Below, piece after piece: positions 8,386 to 16,899 of a stretch of 64,000 nt of DNA. The DNA comes from Streptomyces capitiformicae. Its GTDB lineage: Bacteria > Actinomycetota > Actinomycetes > Streptomycetales > Streptomycetaceae. Made by a program: the position numbers and the translations under genes. Every line of letters begins with the position of its first letter. Positions within the stretch are counted from its first letter, which is position 1. Location of the stretch: the NCBI RefSeq assembly GCF_002214185.1, contig NZ_CP022161.1, forward strand, positions 7,695,486 through 7,759,485, written 5' to 3'. Under the pieces are notes generated by a model that had not been told where the DNA came from, ran no database searches, and worked only from the letters and a program-made list of their open reading frames with translations.

Positions 8386-9135
8386 ATGGAGACTGTCGAG
8401 CACATTCAGGCACTGGACGAAGAGGGAAGACTGCTGGCCGCGGCCGCCCGGGAGGCCGGTACCGACGCCGAGGTGCCGACCTGCCCGGGCTGGCGGGTGC
8501 GCGACCTGCTGCGGCACACGGGGACGGTGCACCGGTGGGCCACGGCGTTCGTCGCCGAGGGCCACACCTCGCCGCGCCGCGAGGCGGGCGAGCCGGATCT
8601 GGACGGTGCCCCGCTCCTCGTCTGGTTCGAGGAGGGCCACCGGCACCTCGTCGACACCCTGCGCGGCGCACCGGCCGACATCGACTGCTGGAGCTTCCTG
8701 CCCGCGCCCTCCCCGCTCGCCTTCTGGGCGCGGCGTCAGGCCCACGAGACGGCCGTGCACCGCGCCGACGCCGAGTCCGCTCGCGGCGGCGGGCCCGGCG
8801 CGCCCGCCACGGACTTCGCGGTCGACGGCATCGATGAACTGCTGCTCGCCTTCCACGCCCGCCCCAAGAGCCGGGTACGCACCGAGAAGCCGTGCGTTTT
8901 GAGGGTGCGGGCGACCGACGCGAACACCGTCTGGACCGTACGACTGTCCTCGGAACCCCCGGTGACCGAACGAGCCGCGACCTCGGACGTGGCGGACGCG
9001 TCCGCAGACGCGGACTGCGAGATCTCGGGCCCGGCCCCACAGCTGTACCTCTCACTCTGGAACCGGCTCCCGTTCCCGACCGTCACGGGCGACCCGTCGC
9101 TCGCCGCGCTGTGGCGCGAGAACTCCGGCATCTAG
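8386..9135 (+). CDS. maleylpyruvate-isomerase-family mycothiol-dependent protein
   Basis: A 249-residue member of the DinB-like/MDMPI family. TCPGWRVRDLLRHTG carries the first His ligand and RRQAHETAVHRADAE carries the His/Glu/His cluster that binds the divalent metal; the C-terminal 80 residues fit the MDMPI C-terminal domain. These proteins use mycothiol, the actinobacterial thiol, as cofactor or co-substrate, and most have unknown substrates. No ribosome binding site precedes the ATG. CACACT at 8374-8379, six bases before it, suggests a leaderless mRNA. Although it follows the RiPP operon by 73 bases, its own promoter argues against a shared function. Confidence 0.8.
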   Translation: METVEHIQALDEEGRLLAAAAREAGTDAEVPTCPGWRVRDLLRHTGTVHRWATAFVAEGHTSPRREAGEPDLDGAPLLVWFEEGHRHLVDTLRGAPADIDCWSFLPAPSPLAFWARRQAHETAVHRADAESARGGGPGAPATDFAVDGIDELLLAFHARPKSRVRTEKPCVLRVRATDANTVWTVRLSSEPPVTERAATSDVADASADADCEISGPAPQLYLSLWNRLPFPTVTGDPSLAALWRENSGI

Positions 9136-9162
9136 ACCGAGCGGGCCCGTACGCGGACTTCC

Positions 9163-9191
9163 TTGTCCGGCAGGCCCGACGCCCCCACACT
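9163..9191 (+). promoter_or_regulatory. leaderless promoter of the 9198 gene
   Basis: TTGTCC (9163-9168), 17 bases, then CACACT (9186-9191), six bases before the ATG at 9198. The layout matches a sigma70-type promoter whose transcript starts at the A of the start codon. The preceding gene has the same CACACT at the same distance from its ATG. Confidence 0.55.
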
Positions 9192-9197
9192 CGACGC

Positions 9198-9497
9198 ATG
9201 GGGAGACGTACGCAGGCCGAGTGGGACGCGATGACCACGGAGATCGGTTTCGCACTCTTCGCGGGGACGGTACTGGCGGGCGCGGCCTATTTCGGCGTGA
9301 CGGAACTGATGCCCCATCTCTTCGGCTCCCTGCGTGGCCGGTGGAATCTCATCGGCCCGCTCGCGCTCGCCTTCACGGTGGTGGTGTTCGTCGCGGTCGT
9401 GGCGACCGTACTGACCCGGTTCCGGCGCGCCACACGACCGGGCCGCACAGCCGCGGCTCAGCCCAGCCAGCCCGGTCGTACCAACCCGGACTCGTAG
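9198..9497 (+). CDS. small two-helix membrane protein, DUF6332-like
   Basis: A 99-residue protein starting GRRTQAEWDAMTTEIGFALF, a pattern I associate with the Streptomyces DUF6332 proteins. Two hydrophobic segments (about residues 20-40 and 54-76) are separated by a short basic loop, and the tail is Arg/Pro-rich and probably cytoplasmic. The function is unknown. There is no Shine-Dalgarno sequence; the promoter described at 9163-9191 fits leaderless translation. Its last 40 bases overlap the end of the convergent response-regulator gene. Confidence 0.65.
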   Translation: MGRRTQAEWDAMTTEIGFALFAGTVLAGAAYFGVTELMPHLFGSLRGRWNLIGPLALAFTVVVFVAVVATVLTRFRRATRPGRTAAAQPSQPGRTNPDS

Positions 9498-10123
9498 GCG
9501 AGGACGACGAGTTGGGCGCGGTCCCGGGCGCCGAGCTTGACCATCGTGCGGCTCACGTGGGTCTTCGCGGTCAGGGGGCTGACGACCAGGCGACGGGCGA
9601 TCTCGTCGTTCGTCAGGCCGATCCCGACGAGCGCCATCACCTCCCGTTCGCGCTCGGTGAGTTCGGCGAGCGAGGTGGCGGCCGCGGGCTCCTTGGAACG
9701 GGCCGCGAACTCGGAGATCAACCGGCGCGTGACCCCGGGCGACAGCAGCGCGTCGCCCTCGACCACCGCCCGCACCGCGCGCACGAGCTCCTCCGGCTCG
9801 GTGTCCTTGACCAGAAAGCCCGACGCCCCGGAGCGAATCGCCTCGAAGACGTACTCGTCGAGCTCGAACGTGGTCAGCATGACGACCTTGACGTCTTCGA
9901 GGCCCTGCTCGTCGGTGATGCGCCTGGTCGCCGCGAGGCCGTCCAGGACCGGCATACGGATGTCCAACAGGACGACGTCGGGGCGCAGTTCGCGCACCTT
10001 GCGCAGCGCCTCCTCACCGTCCGCGGCCTCCCCGGCCACCTCGATGTCGGCCTGGGCGTCGAGCAGTGCCCTGAACCCTGCCCTCACCAGGGACTGGTCG
10101 TCGGCGAGCAGTACGCGGATCAC
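9458..10123 (-). CDS. NarL/FixJ-type response regulator
   Basis: A 221-residue two-component response regulator. The receiver domain has Asp8-Asp9, the phospho-acceptor Asp54 in VVLLDIRMP, the MLTTFE switch Thr and the GFLVKD lysine; a LuxR-type helix-turn-helix follows (LTEREREVMALVGIGLTNDEIARRL...TAKTHVSR). The start overlaps the kinase stop by four bases (ATGA), so the pair is translationally coupled. The target genes are unknown. No obvious adjacent transporter reveals the signal, although many such Streptomyces pairs control ABC exporters or envelope stress. Confidence 0.92.
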   Translation of the reverse strand: MIRVLLADDQSLVRAGFRALLDAQADIEVAGEAADGEEALRKVRELRPDVVLLDIRMPVLDGLAATRRITDEQGLEDVKVVMLTTFELDEYVFEAIRSGASGFLVKDTEPEELVRAVRAVVEGDALLSPGVTRRLISEFAARSKEPAAATSLAELTEREREVMALVGIGLTNDEIARRLVVSPLTAKTHVSRTMVKLGARDRAQLVVLAYESGLVRPGWLG

Positions 10124-11415
10124 CGGTCCTCCTTGACCTCGCGGGGCGCCCGCACCGGCAGTACGGCGAGCACCCGGAACCCCCCGTCGTCGCGCGGCCC
10201 CGCCTCGATCGTGCCACCCAGCGCGGCGGCCCGCTCCCGCATTCCGACGAGTCCGCTGCCGCTGCCGCCCGCGTCGGCGCCGGTCGCGGGCCCGTCGTCG
10301 TCGATCCGCAGCCGTAGCTCCCCACCGCCCTGTTCAAGGCGCACGCGCGCGTGCCGCGACCCCGAGTGCCGTACGACGTTGGTGAGTGCCTCCTGGACGA
10401 TGCGGAAAGCGGCGAGATCGGTGCCCGGCGACAGCGCGGGCGCCTGCCCCTCGACCTCGACGGTCAGACCGGCGCCCGCGGCCTGCTCGACGAGCTCGGA
10501 CAGCCGGGCGAGCCCCGGTGCCGGGGCGCGCGGCGCGTCACCGGGAGTGCGGAGCGTGTCGAGCACCTGCCGGACCTCTCCCAGGGCCTCCTTGCTCGCC
10601 GCCTTGATGGTGGTGAGCGCGGTGCGCGCCTGTTCCGGGTGGGAGTCGAGGAGGGCCAGGCCGACGCCCGCCTGGACGTTGATCACCGAGATGCTGTGGG
10701 CGAGGACGTCGTGCAGTTCGCGGGCGATCCGCAGCCGCTCCTCGTCGGCGCGCCGACGGGAGGCCTCGGCGCGCTCGGCACGTTCGCGGGCCCACTGCTC
10801 GCGGCGTACCCGGACCAGTTCGGAGACCGCGACGATCACCGCGATCCAGGCGGCGACGGGCACCTCCGTCCCCCACGGGGCGGCGTCGTCCCCGGACGGC
10901 GGCAGCCACCGGTACAGCCAGTGCGCCACCAGCAGATGTCCCGCCCAGAGCATCCCGACCGCCGCCCAGGCGGCCTTGCGGTGCCCGGAGACGATCGCGC
11001 TGGAGCAGCCCAGAGCGACCGTGAAGAACACCGGACCGTACGGATACCCGGCCCCCAGATAGACCGTGGCGGCGGCAGCCGTCCCGAAGGCGACGAGCAC
11101 CGGGTACCGCTGCCGCCACAGCAGCAAACCCGAGCCGAGGAGCAGCAGCACGCGCGCGAACAGGCCTAGTGAGGCGCGCTCGCCCTCCTGGAACTGGGCG
11201 GCGGCGTTCGAACCGACCAGCACGAAGACGGTGAGCAGCAGCGTGGACCGCCAGGGCCACCGGTGCCCCGCGTCCTCGTCCGGCCGCATCCACCACGGGG
11301 GACCGCCCCGCCATCCCGGAGGCCCGCCCGACCAGCCGGGATACCCGCCCGCCCCTCGTCGCCACGGCGGTCCGGCCGGTGCCGGGGTCGACGTGCCCGC
11401 GCCCTGCTCTTCCAT
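10120..11415 (-). CDS. sensor histidine kinase (HisKA_3 family)
   Basis: A 431-residue membrane histidine kinase, partner of the following regulator. A Gly/Pro/Trp-rich cytoplasmic N-terminus (repeats like GYPGWSGGPPGWRGGPPWW) precedes about five hydrophobic segments (roughly residues 57-180) with very short loops, so it probably senses something in the membrane. The dimerisation helix has RELHDVLAHS with phospho-acceptor His235, and the ATPase domain has GSGSGLVGMRERAAALGG. The ATG at 11415 was chosen because TAGCGT (complement of 11423-11428) lies seven bases before it, as in a leaderless promoter; an ATG at 11445 is possible. Confidence 0.85.
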   Translation of the reverse strand: MEEQGAGTSTPAPAGPPWRRGAGGYPGWSGGPPGWRGGPPWWMRPDEDAGHRWPWRSTLLLTVFVLVGSNAAAQFQEGERASLGLFARVLLLLGSGLLLWRQRYPVLVAFGTAAAATVYLGAGYPYGPVFFTVALGCSSAIVSGHRKAAWAAVGMLWAGHLLVAHWLYRWLPPSGDDAAPWGTEVPVAAWIAVIVAVSELVRVRREQWARERAERAEASRRRADEERLRIARELHDVLAHSISVINVQAGVGLALLDSHPEQARTALTTIKAASKEALGEVRQVLDTLRTPGDAPRAPAPGLARLSELVEQAAGAGLTVEVEGQAPALSPGTDLAAFRIVQEALTNVVRHSGSRHARVRLEQGGGELRLRIDDDGPATGADAGGSGSGLVGMRERAAALGGTIEAGPRDDGGFRVLAVLPVRAPREVKEDR

Positions 11416-11518
11416 GACGGCCACGCTAGACGCCGGGCACGGCATGGGACGTCACCCGAGCGTGGTGATCACACGTACTCCCGGCGAAGTACGCCCTCCG
11501 CACCGCGCGAATCCTCCG

Positions 11519-12250
11519 TCAGGGCCCGGCCGCGCCGGCACCGCCCGTCCCGGTGGGCTGAGGGAACACCAGACCGACATGATGGGCGAGTTGGGCGACC
11601 GCGTGTCGGAAGAACGTCTCCCGGCCCTCGACCAGCCGGTTGAACTGCCCGAACACCTCGAAGCTGACCAGCCCGAACAGCTGCGCCCACGCCGCGATGA
11701 GCACCACGGCCACTTCCGGCGGCAGATCCGGGGCGAGGTCCTCGGCAATCCGCCGGGCCTCCGGCCGGAGTTCGGCCGGCACCTTCCACTGGGCCACACC
11801 CTTGGCCTGGTAGGCGTCGCGCACGATCCGGATCAGCAACAGTCCGACGCGGGACGCGGCCGGCACCGTCGTCCGGGGCGCGGTGTACCCGGGCACCGGC
11901 GAACCGTAGATCAACGCGTACTCATGGGGCCGCGCCAGCGCCCACTCCCGTACCCCTTCACACACCGCGATCCACTGCTCGGCGGGGCTCCCGCCACGCG
12001 CCTTCGCGTACGCCGCCTCGGAGGCCTCGCCGAGGGAGTCGTAGGCGTCGATGATCAGCGCGGTGAGCAACTCATCGCGGCTGGGGAAGTAGCGGTACAG
12101 CGCGGAGGAGACCATGCCGAGCTCGCGGGCGACGGCGCGCAGCGACAGCTTTGCGGCCCCCTCGGCGGCGAGCTGTCTGCGCGCCTCGTCCTTGATGGCG
12201 GCGGTGACTTCGATCCGGGCGCGGGCGCGGGCTCCTTCTGTGGTGCTCAT
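11519..12250 (-). CDS. TetR-family repressor
   Basis: A 243-residue TetR-family regulator with an N-terminal helix-turn-helix (KLSLRAVARELGMVSSALYRYFPSRDELLTAL, about residues 44-76) and the WHG-type C-terminal domain seen in many actinobacterial members (WALARPHEYALIYGSPVPGY). It is transcribed away from the deazaflavin-dependent oxidoreductase gene, and the gap between them holds palindromes of the type CGAGAGC-ACC-GCTCTCG that are good operator candidates. It probably represses itself and that gene. The ligand is unknown. MSTTEG was chosen as start because upstream codons run through the operator region. Confidence 0.88.
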   Translation of the reverse strand: MSTTEGARARARIEVTAAIKDEARRQLAAEGAAKLSLRAVARELGMVSSALYRYFPSRDELLTALIIDAYDSLGEASEAAYAKARGGSPAEQWIAVCEGVREWALARPHEYALIYGSPVPGYTAPRTTVPAASRVGLLLIRIVRDAYQAKGVAQWKVPAELRPEARRIAEDLAPDLPPEVAVVLIAAWAQLFGLVSFEVFGQFNRLVEGRETFFRHAVAQLAHHVGLVFPQPTGTGGAGAAGP

Positions 12251-12329
12251 GCAAAGCAGTGTGCCACAGCGCCGGAGCAGTGCACACAAACGAGAGCGCC
12301 GCCCACATTCGAGATCACCGCCCAAAACC

Positions 12330-12398
12330 GAGAGCACCGCTCTTGCTTCGGAGTGCCCGCCCCGTGCACACTGCTCTCAAGCGAGAGCACCGCTCTCG
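12330..12398. promoter_or_regulatory. promoter with two palindromic operators
   Basis: A perfect palindrome CGAGAGC-ACC-GCTCTCG lies at 12382-12398 and a nearly identical one (GAGAGC-ACC-GCTCTT) at 12330-12344; a half copy CGAGAGC is at 12291-12297. TTGCTT (12343-12348) and CACACT (12367-12372), 18 bases apart, form a promoter between them. One operator touches the -35 box and the other sits just past the expected transcription start, which is ideal for repression by the divergent TetR protein. Confidence 0.75.
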
Positions 12399-12429
12399 AT
12401 TCAGATCATCGATCCGAAAGGAACGCACC

Positions 12430-12879
12430 ATGTCGTCGACCCACTACATCAAGGCCAATCCCTTCGACAGGGCGCTCAACAACCTCGTCGGCTGGCTCGC
12501 CCGCCGCGGCGTCAGCCTCCTCGGCACGGCCGAACTCTCGGTGCGCGGCCGCAAGAGCGGCGAGTGGCGCCGCCTGCCCGTCAACCCCCTGCCGTACGAG
12601 GGCGGCCCCTACCTCGTCTCGGCGCGCGGCCACTCCGAGTGGGTCCGGAACATGCGGGCCGCGGGCGGCGGGCGACTCCAAGTCGGCCGCCGGATGCAGG
12701 AGTTCACCGCGGTCGAGCTGACCGACGAGGATAAGCCCGCCGTGCTGCGGACCTACCTCAAGAAGTGGGGCTGGGAGGTGGGCCGCTTCTTCGGTGACGT
12801 CAACGCCGACTCGACCGACGAGGAACTGCTCGCCGCGGCCCCCAGGCACCCGGTCTTCCGCATCACCGTCAACAAGTAG
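12430..12879 (+). CDS. F420-type nitroreductase-family oxidoreductase (DDN-like)
   Basis: A 149-residue deazaflavin-dependent (F420) nitroreductase-family protein. The split-barrel pattern is seen in LSVRGRKSGEWRRLPVNPLPYEGGPYLVSARGHSEWVRNMRAAGGG; the GRKSG..R..P and WVRN.RA.GG elements bind the F420 phosphate and deazaflavin. Relatives reduce enones, quinones or nitro compounds. AAAGGA lies 7 bases before the ATG. The gene sits behind paired TetR operators, so it is probably induced by a compound recognised by the divergent repressor, perhaps its own substrate. Confidence 0.88.
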   Translation: MSSTHYIKANPFDRALNNLVGWLARRGVSLLGTAELSVRGRKSGEWRRLPVNPLPYEGGPYLVSARGHSEWVRNMRAAGGGRLQVGRRMQEFTAVELTDEDKPAVLRTYLKKWGWEVGRFFGDVNADSTDEELLAAAPRHPVFRITVNK

Positions 12880-12928
12880 CGCCCCGCCGGTGCCCAGCAG
12901 CCCAAGCACCCTACGCGTCCTACCCGCC

Positions 12929-14134
12929 CTACCTGTCGAACGCGGTAAGGGCCCGCTGAGCGATCGGATGGTTCCGGACGATCTCCCCCAGGGAGGTCGA
13001 ACCGCGCACAATGTCCACGAAGGCCCGCCAGGCGGGCCGGAAGCCGGTGAGCGCCGCGTGGAAGAGGCCGGGGCGGCGCTCGAACGCGACCAGCAGCCGC
13101 TTGCCGACGCTCATCTCGACACCGAGCCCCGCCTTGACGGCGAACGCGTAGTTCAGCGCCTGCCGGCGCGTGTCCACCGCGTCGTGCGCCTCGGCGATCC
13201 GCACCGCCCACTCCCCCGCGAGCCGCCCCGAACGCAACGCGAAGGAGATCCCCTCCCGCGTCCACGGCTCAAGCAGGCCGGCCGCGTCCCCGCACACCAG
13301 CACCCGCCCCCGCGACAGCGGCGAGTCGTCGGCCCGACAGCGCGTCAAGTGCCCGGTGGAGACGCTCGGTTCGAAGCCGGCGAGGCCCAGCCGCCCGATG
13401 AAGTCCTCCAAGTACCGCTTGGTGGCGGCGCCTTCACCACGCTTGGAGATCACGCCGACCGTCAACGTGTCACCCTTGGGAAACACCCACCCGTAACTGC
13501 CGGGCATGGGACCCCAGTCGATGAGGACGCGTCCCTTCCAGTCCTCGGCGACGGTCTCCGGCACCGGGATCTCCGCCTCCAGGCCGAGGTCGACCTGCTC
13601 CAGCTTCACCCCGACATGGGCTCCTATGCGGCTGGCGCTGCCGTCGGCGCCGACAACGGCCCGCGCGAGCAGCGTCTCACCGCTCTGCAGCACGACGGCG
13701 ACCGTGCGCCGGTCCGGTACGGCCGAGCCGTGCTGCTCGACCCGGGTGACCGTGACGCCCGTACGCAGCTCGGCGCCCGCCTTCTGCGCGTGCTCGACGA
13801 GCTGCTGGTCGAACTCGGGCCGGTTGATCAGCCCGAACAGCATCTGCTTGGACTTACGCGTACGGGCGTAGCGGCCGTCCAGGGAGAAGGTGACCGCGTG
13901 GACCCGGTCCTTGAAGGGCAGTTCGAAGCCGGGGGGCAGGGCGTCGCGCGAGGGGCCGATGATGCCGCCGCCGCACGTCTTGTACCGGGGCAGCTCCGCC
14001 TTCTCCAGCAACAGGACGCTGCGTCCCGCGACCGCCGCCGCGTAGGCGGCCGAAGCCCCCGCGGGTCCCGCGCCCACCACGACAACGTCCCACACCCGCT
14101 GCACGTCGTCCGCCGAAGAGTTCTCGCTGCTCAC
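12929..14134 (-). CDS. geranylgeranyl-reductase-family flavoprotein
   Basis: A 401-residue FAD-dependent oxidoreductase of the geranylgeranyl reductase family. The N-terminal dinucleotide motif is VVVVGAGPAGASAAYAAA. The family PRYKTCGGGI block is at about residues 49-58 and carries the cysteine close to the flavin, and the second FAD motif is GRVLVCGDAAGLLEPWTREGI. Family members reduce prenyl chains of menaquinone or lipids; in actinobacteria a likely substrate is a menaquinone side chain or polyprenyl phosphate. No isoprenoid genes are adjacent, so the substrate is inferred only from family. Confidence 0.87.
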   Translation of the reverse strand: MSSENSSADDVQRVWDVVVVGAGPAGASAAYAAAVAGRSVLLLEKAELPRYKTCGGGIIGPSRDALPPGFELPFKDRVHAVTFSLDGRYARTRKSKQMLFGLINRPEFDQQLVEHAQKAGAELRTGVTVTRVEQHGSAVPDRRTVAVVLQSGETLLARAVVGADGSASRIGAHVGVKLEQVDLGLEAEIPVPETVAEDWKGRVLIDWGPMPGSYGWVFPKGDTLTVGVISKRGEGAATKRYLEDFIGRLGLAGFEPSVSTGHLTRCRADDSPLSRGRVLVCGDAAGLLEPWTREGISFALRSGRLAGEWAVRIAEAHDAVDTRRQALNYAFAVKAGLGVEMSVGKRLLVAFERRPGLFHAALTGFRPAWRAFVDIVRGSTSLGEIVRNHPIAQRALTAFDR

Positions 14135-14316
14135 GATGGTCTACTGCTCCCGATCCAGCCGCCTGCCGCACCTGTCCCACGCATCCTACGGCGGGTGTCG
14201 CCGAGGTCCGCTGTGGGAGGATCGGCAGCGCGTGCGCCCTACACCGACACATCGGGTACGCGCGTACGCACCCACCTACCCCAGCGGACAACGTCGCACC
14301 CATGAGGAGCGTGCCC

Positions 14317-15672
14317 ATGTCGTCGAATCCGGTCGCCGAGACCGTCGCCTCACTGATACCGAGGGCGAAGGAGGAGCTGGCCGAACTGGTCGCCTTCAAG
14401 TCGGTGGCGGACTTCGACCAGTTCCCGAGGAGCGAGAGCGAGGGCGCCGCGAACTGGGTCGCCGACGCGCTGCGGGCCGAGGGCTTCCAGGACGTGGCCC
14501 TGCTCGACACCCCCGACGGCACCCAGTCCGTGTACGGCTACCTGCCGGGTCCCGAGGGCGCGAAGACGGTGCTCCTCTACGCGCACTACGATGTCCAGCC
14601 GCCGCTGGACGAGGCCGCCTGGCTCTCGCCGCCGTTCGAGCTGACCGAGCGCGACGGCCGGTGGTACGGGCGCGGCGCGGCCGACTGCAAGGGCGGCGTG
14701 ATCATGCACCTGCTCGCCCTGCGCGCGCTCAAGGCCGACGGTGGCGTCCCGGTCCACATCAAGGTGATCGCCGAGGGCTCCGAGGAGATGGGCACCGGCG
14801 GTCTCCAGCAGTACGCCGAGCAGCATCCGGAGCTGCTCGCCGCCGATACGATCGTCATCGGCGACGCGGGCAACTTCCGCGCCGGACTGCCGACGGTCAC
14901 CTCGTCCCTGCGCGGCATGATCCTCATGCGGGTGAAGATCGACGCTCTCGAAGGCAACCTGCACTCGGGCCAGTTCGGCGGCGCGGCCCCCGACGCGCTG
15001 GCCGCGCTGATCCGCGTACTGGACTCGCTGCGCGCCGAGGACGGTACGACGACCGTCGACGGGCTCGCGAGCGACGGAACGTGGGACGGCCTGGCGTACG
15101 ACGACAGGCAGTTCCGCAAGGACGCCAAGGTGCTCGACGGGGTGGAGCTGGTCGGCGCCGACACCGTCGCGGACCGTATCTGGGCGCGCCCGGCCGCCAC
15201 CGTGCTCGGCATCGACGCCCCGCCGGTGGTCGGCGCCACCCCGTCGATCCAGGCGAGCGCCCGCGCCCTGGTCGGCCTGCGCGTCCCGCCGGGCGTGGAC
15301 GTGCGGCACGCGATGAAGCTGCTCGAAGCCCACCTGACGGCGCACACCCCGTGGGGTGCCCGGGTGAGCTGCGAGCCGATCGGCCACGGCCAGGCCTTCC
15401 GCGCCGACACCTCCAGCCCGGCGTACGAGGCGATGGCCGCCGCCATGGCCGTCGCTTACCCGGGCCAGGAGATGCAGTACGCGGGCCACGGCGGCTCCAT
15501 CCCGCTCTGCAACGCCCTCGCCGCCCTCTACCCGACCGCCGAGATCCTCCTCATCGGCCTCAGCGAGCCGGAGGCTCAGATCCACGCGGTCAACGAGAGC
15601 GTGTGCCCTGAGGAGTTGGAGCGCATGGCGGTGACGGAGGCGCTGTTCCTGCGCAACTACGCGGCGAGCTGA
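14317..15672 (+). CDS. M20-family metallodipeptidase
   Basis: A 451-residue zinc peptidase of the M20 family, dipeptidase branch. YAHYDVQPP gives the His/Asp ligands, RGAADCKGG the bridging Asp, AEGSEEMG the Glu-Glu pair (catalytic base and ligand), GDAGNF the next ligand, and AGHGGSIPL the last His. The lid/dimerisation domain fits residues 190-330. The second ATG, at 14317, was chosen because AGGAG (14304-14308) lies eight bases upstream; the ATG at 14302 actually contains that ribosome binding site. It has no signal peptide and so should act on imported dipeptides. Confidence 0.92.
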   Translation: MSSNPVAETVASLIPRAKEELAELVAFKSVADFDQFPRSESEGAANWVADALRAEGFQDVALLDTPDGTQSVYGYLPGPEGAKTVLLYAHYDVQPPLDEAAWLSPPFELTERDGRWYGRGAADCKGGVIMHLLALRALKADGGVPVHIKVIAEGSEEMGTGGLQQYAEQHPELLAADTIVIGDAGNFRAGLPTVTSSLRGMILMRVKIDALEGNLHSGQFGGAAPDALAALIRVLDSLRAEDGTTTVDGLASDGTWDGLAYDDRQFRKDAKVLDGVELVGADTVADRIWARPAATVLGIDAPPVVGATPSIQASARALVGLRVPPGVDVRHAMKLLEAHLTAHTPWGARVSCEPIGHGQAFRADTSSPAYEAMAAAMAVAYPGQEMQYAGHGGSIPLCNALAALYPTAEILLIGLSEPEAQIHAVNESVCPEELERMAVTEALFLRNYAAS

Positions 15673-15692
15673 GCGAACACCTCAATGCCGGT

Positions 15693-16733
15693 TCACACCG
15701 GCACTCCCGCCTCCAAGTACAGCGCGGCCCCCTGCTCCCGCGCCCGAAGCGCCCACCGCAACCGCTCATACCTCACCGGCGGCAACAGATCCGCGGCCTC
15801 CTCCTCGGTCACGAAGCGCCAGTCGCGCAACTCGGGGCCGGGGAGCACGGGCCGCTGAGCCCCTGTCGTATCGAGGTGCCCCCCGTCGAAGAGAAGGCGG
15901 AGTCCCCCGTACCCGGGGGGCGTGGGCGACTCCCAGTCCACCACCAGCAGCCGGGGTACGTCGTCGAGTCGTATCCCGGTCTCCTCGACGACCTCCCGCA
16001 TGCCCGCCCTGGCCGGCGCCTCGCCGGACTCCACGACTCCGCCGGGGAACTCCCAGCCGGGCTTGTACGTCGGATCGACCAGCAGGACCCGATCGTCCTC
16101 GTCGAACAGCAGTACCCCCGCGGCGACGGTCTCGGCGGTCGGCTCTGGGGTCTGCACGATGTCGCACGCGGGTACGTCACCGGTGGCCACGGCGTCGGCG
16201 ATGCGCCGTGCGGTCTCGTACGGGGTGAGGGCGCTGGTGTCGACGAGGTGGGCGTCGGCGGTGAGCCAACCGCCCAGGGCGGCGCGGTAGGGCGCGATGT
16301 GGTCGTACGCCCATTGACGCATCCGCATCTCGCCGTCGGGGAGGTCGGGTGGTATCTCCCGACCGGCTATTCGCTCTCGCAGTATCGTTTCGGCCGGGGC
16401 CAGAAGCAGATGCCGTACGGGAATGCGGCGGGAGGCGAGGCCGCCGAAGATCTCGTCGCGGTACTCCTGGCGGAGCAGCGTCATGGGGACCACGAGGATG
16501 CCGCCCAGCTCGGCGAGCAGGGCGGCGGCTGTGTCGACCACGAGCCGTCGCCAGCTCGGCAGGTCCTGGAAGTCGCCGACCTCGGCGAGGCGTTTGGCAG
16601 GCAGCATGTGTGTCAGTGCGCCGCCTATGACCTCGGGGTCGAAGAGCGTGCTGTTCGGGATCAGTTCGATCAGTTCCCGTGCGGTGGTGGTCTTTCCCGC
16701 ACCGAACGCGCCGTTGATCCAAACGACGGTCAC
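15693..16733 (-). CDS. P-loop kinase-like domain fused to NUDIX hydrolase
   Basis: A 346-residue two-domain protein. Residues 1-180 are a P-loop nucleotide-binding domain (INGAFGAGKTTTARELI) like the AAA/shikimate-kinase-type proteins of antibiotic-tolerance families. Residues 190-346 are a NUDIX hydrolase with the full box GVVESGEAPARAGMREVVEE-TG. The combination suggests nucleotide or nucleoside-diphosphate-derivative processing, with a phosphotransferase and a pyrophosphohydrolase in one chain. The GTG at 16733 has GAGGGGG 4 bases upstream, and the P-loop starts six residues later; an upstream ATG would add 83 unrelated residues. Confidence 0.87.
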   Translation of the reverse strand: MTVVWINGAFGAGKTTTARELIELIPNSTLFDPEVIGGALTHMLPAKRLAEVGDFQDLPSWRRLVVDTAAALLAELGGILVVPMTLLRQEYRDEIFGGLASRRIPVRHLLLAPAETILRERIAGREIPPDLPDGEMRMRQWAYDHIAPYRAALGGWLTADAHLVDTSALTPYETARRIADAVATGDVPACDIVQTPEPTAETVAAGVLLFDEDDRVLLVDPTYKPGWEFPGGVVESGEAPARAGMREVVEETGIRLDDVPRLLVVDWESPTPPGYGGLRLLFDGGHLDTTGAQRPVLPGPELRDWRFVTEEEAADLLPPVRYERLRWALRAREQGAALYLEAGVPV

Positions 16734-16812
16734 GGTTCCCCCTCTTCTGTTGACCCCCTGAGGCTTGCCCTCCACTCCGCCACGGAAACCAGCCGCTGAT
16801 GAAGGGCCGAAA

Positions 16813-16850
16813 ACACGGTGGCGGGTTCCCCACCGTGTGGAGAACCCGCC
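16813..16850 (-). terminator. overlapping hairpins, probable terminator
   Basis: On the minus strand GGCGGGTTC pairs with GAACCCGCC (16842-16850 with 16820-16828), followed by ACCGTGTTTTC, so it looks like a terminator for the small secreted-protein gene. A second pair, ACACGGTG (16813-16820) with CACCGTGT (16831-16838), interlocks with it. The two stems can form alternatives or a pseudoknot, so attenuation of the downstream P-loop/NUDIX gene is possible. Confidence 0.5.
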
Positions 16851-16899
16851 GCTGTGTCGGGCGAGACGGAAGTTGAACCGGCCGCCTCCTACAAGGCTG

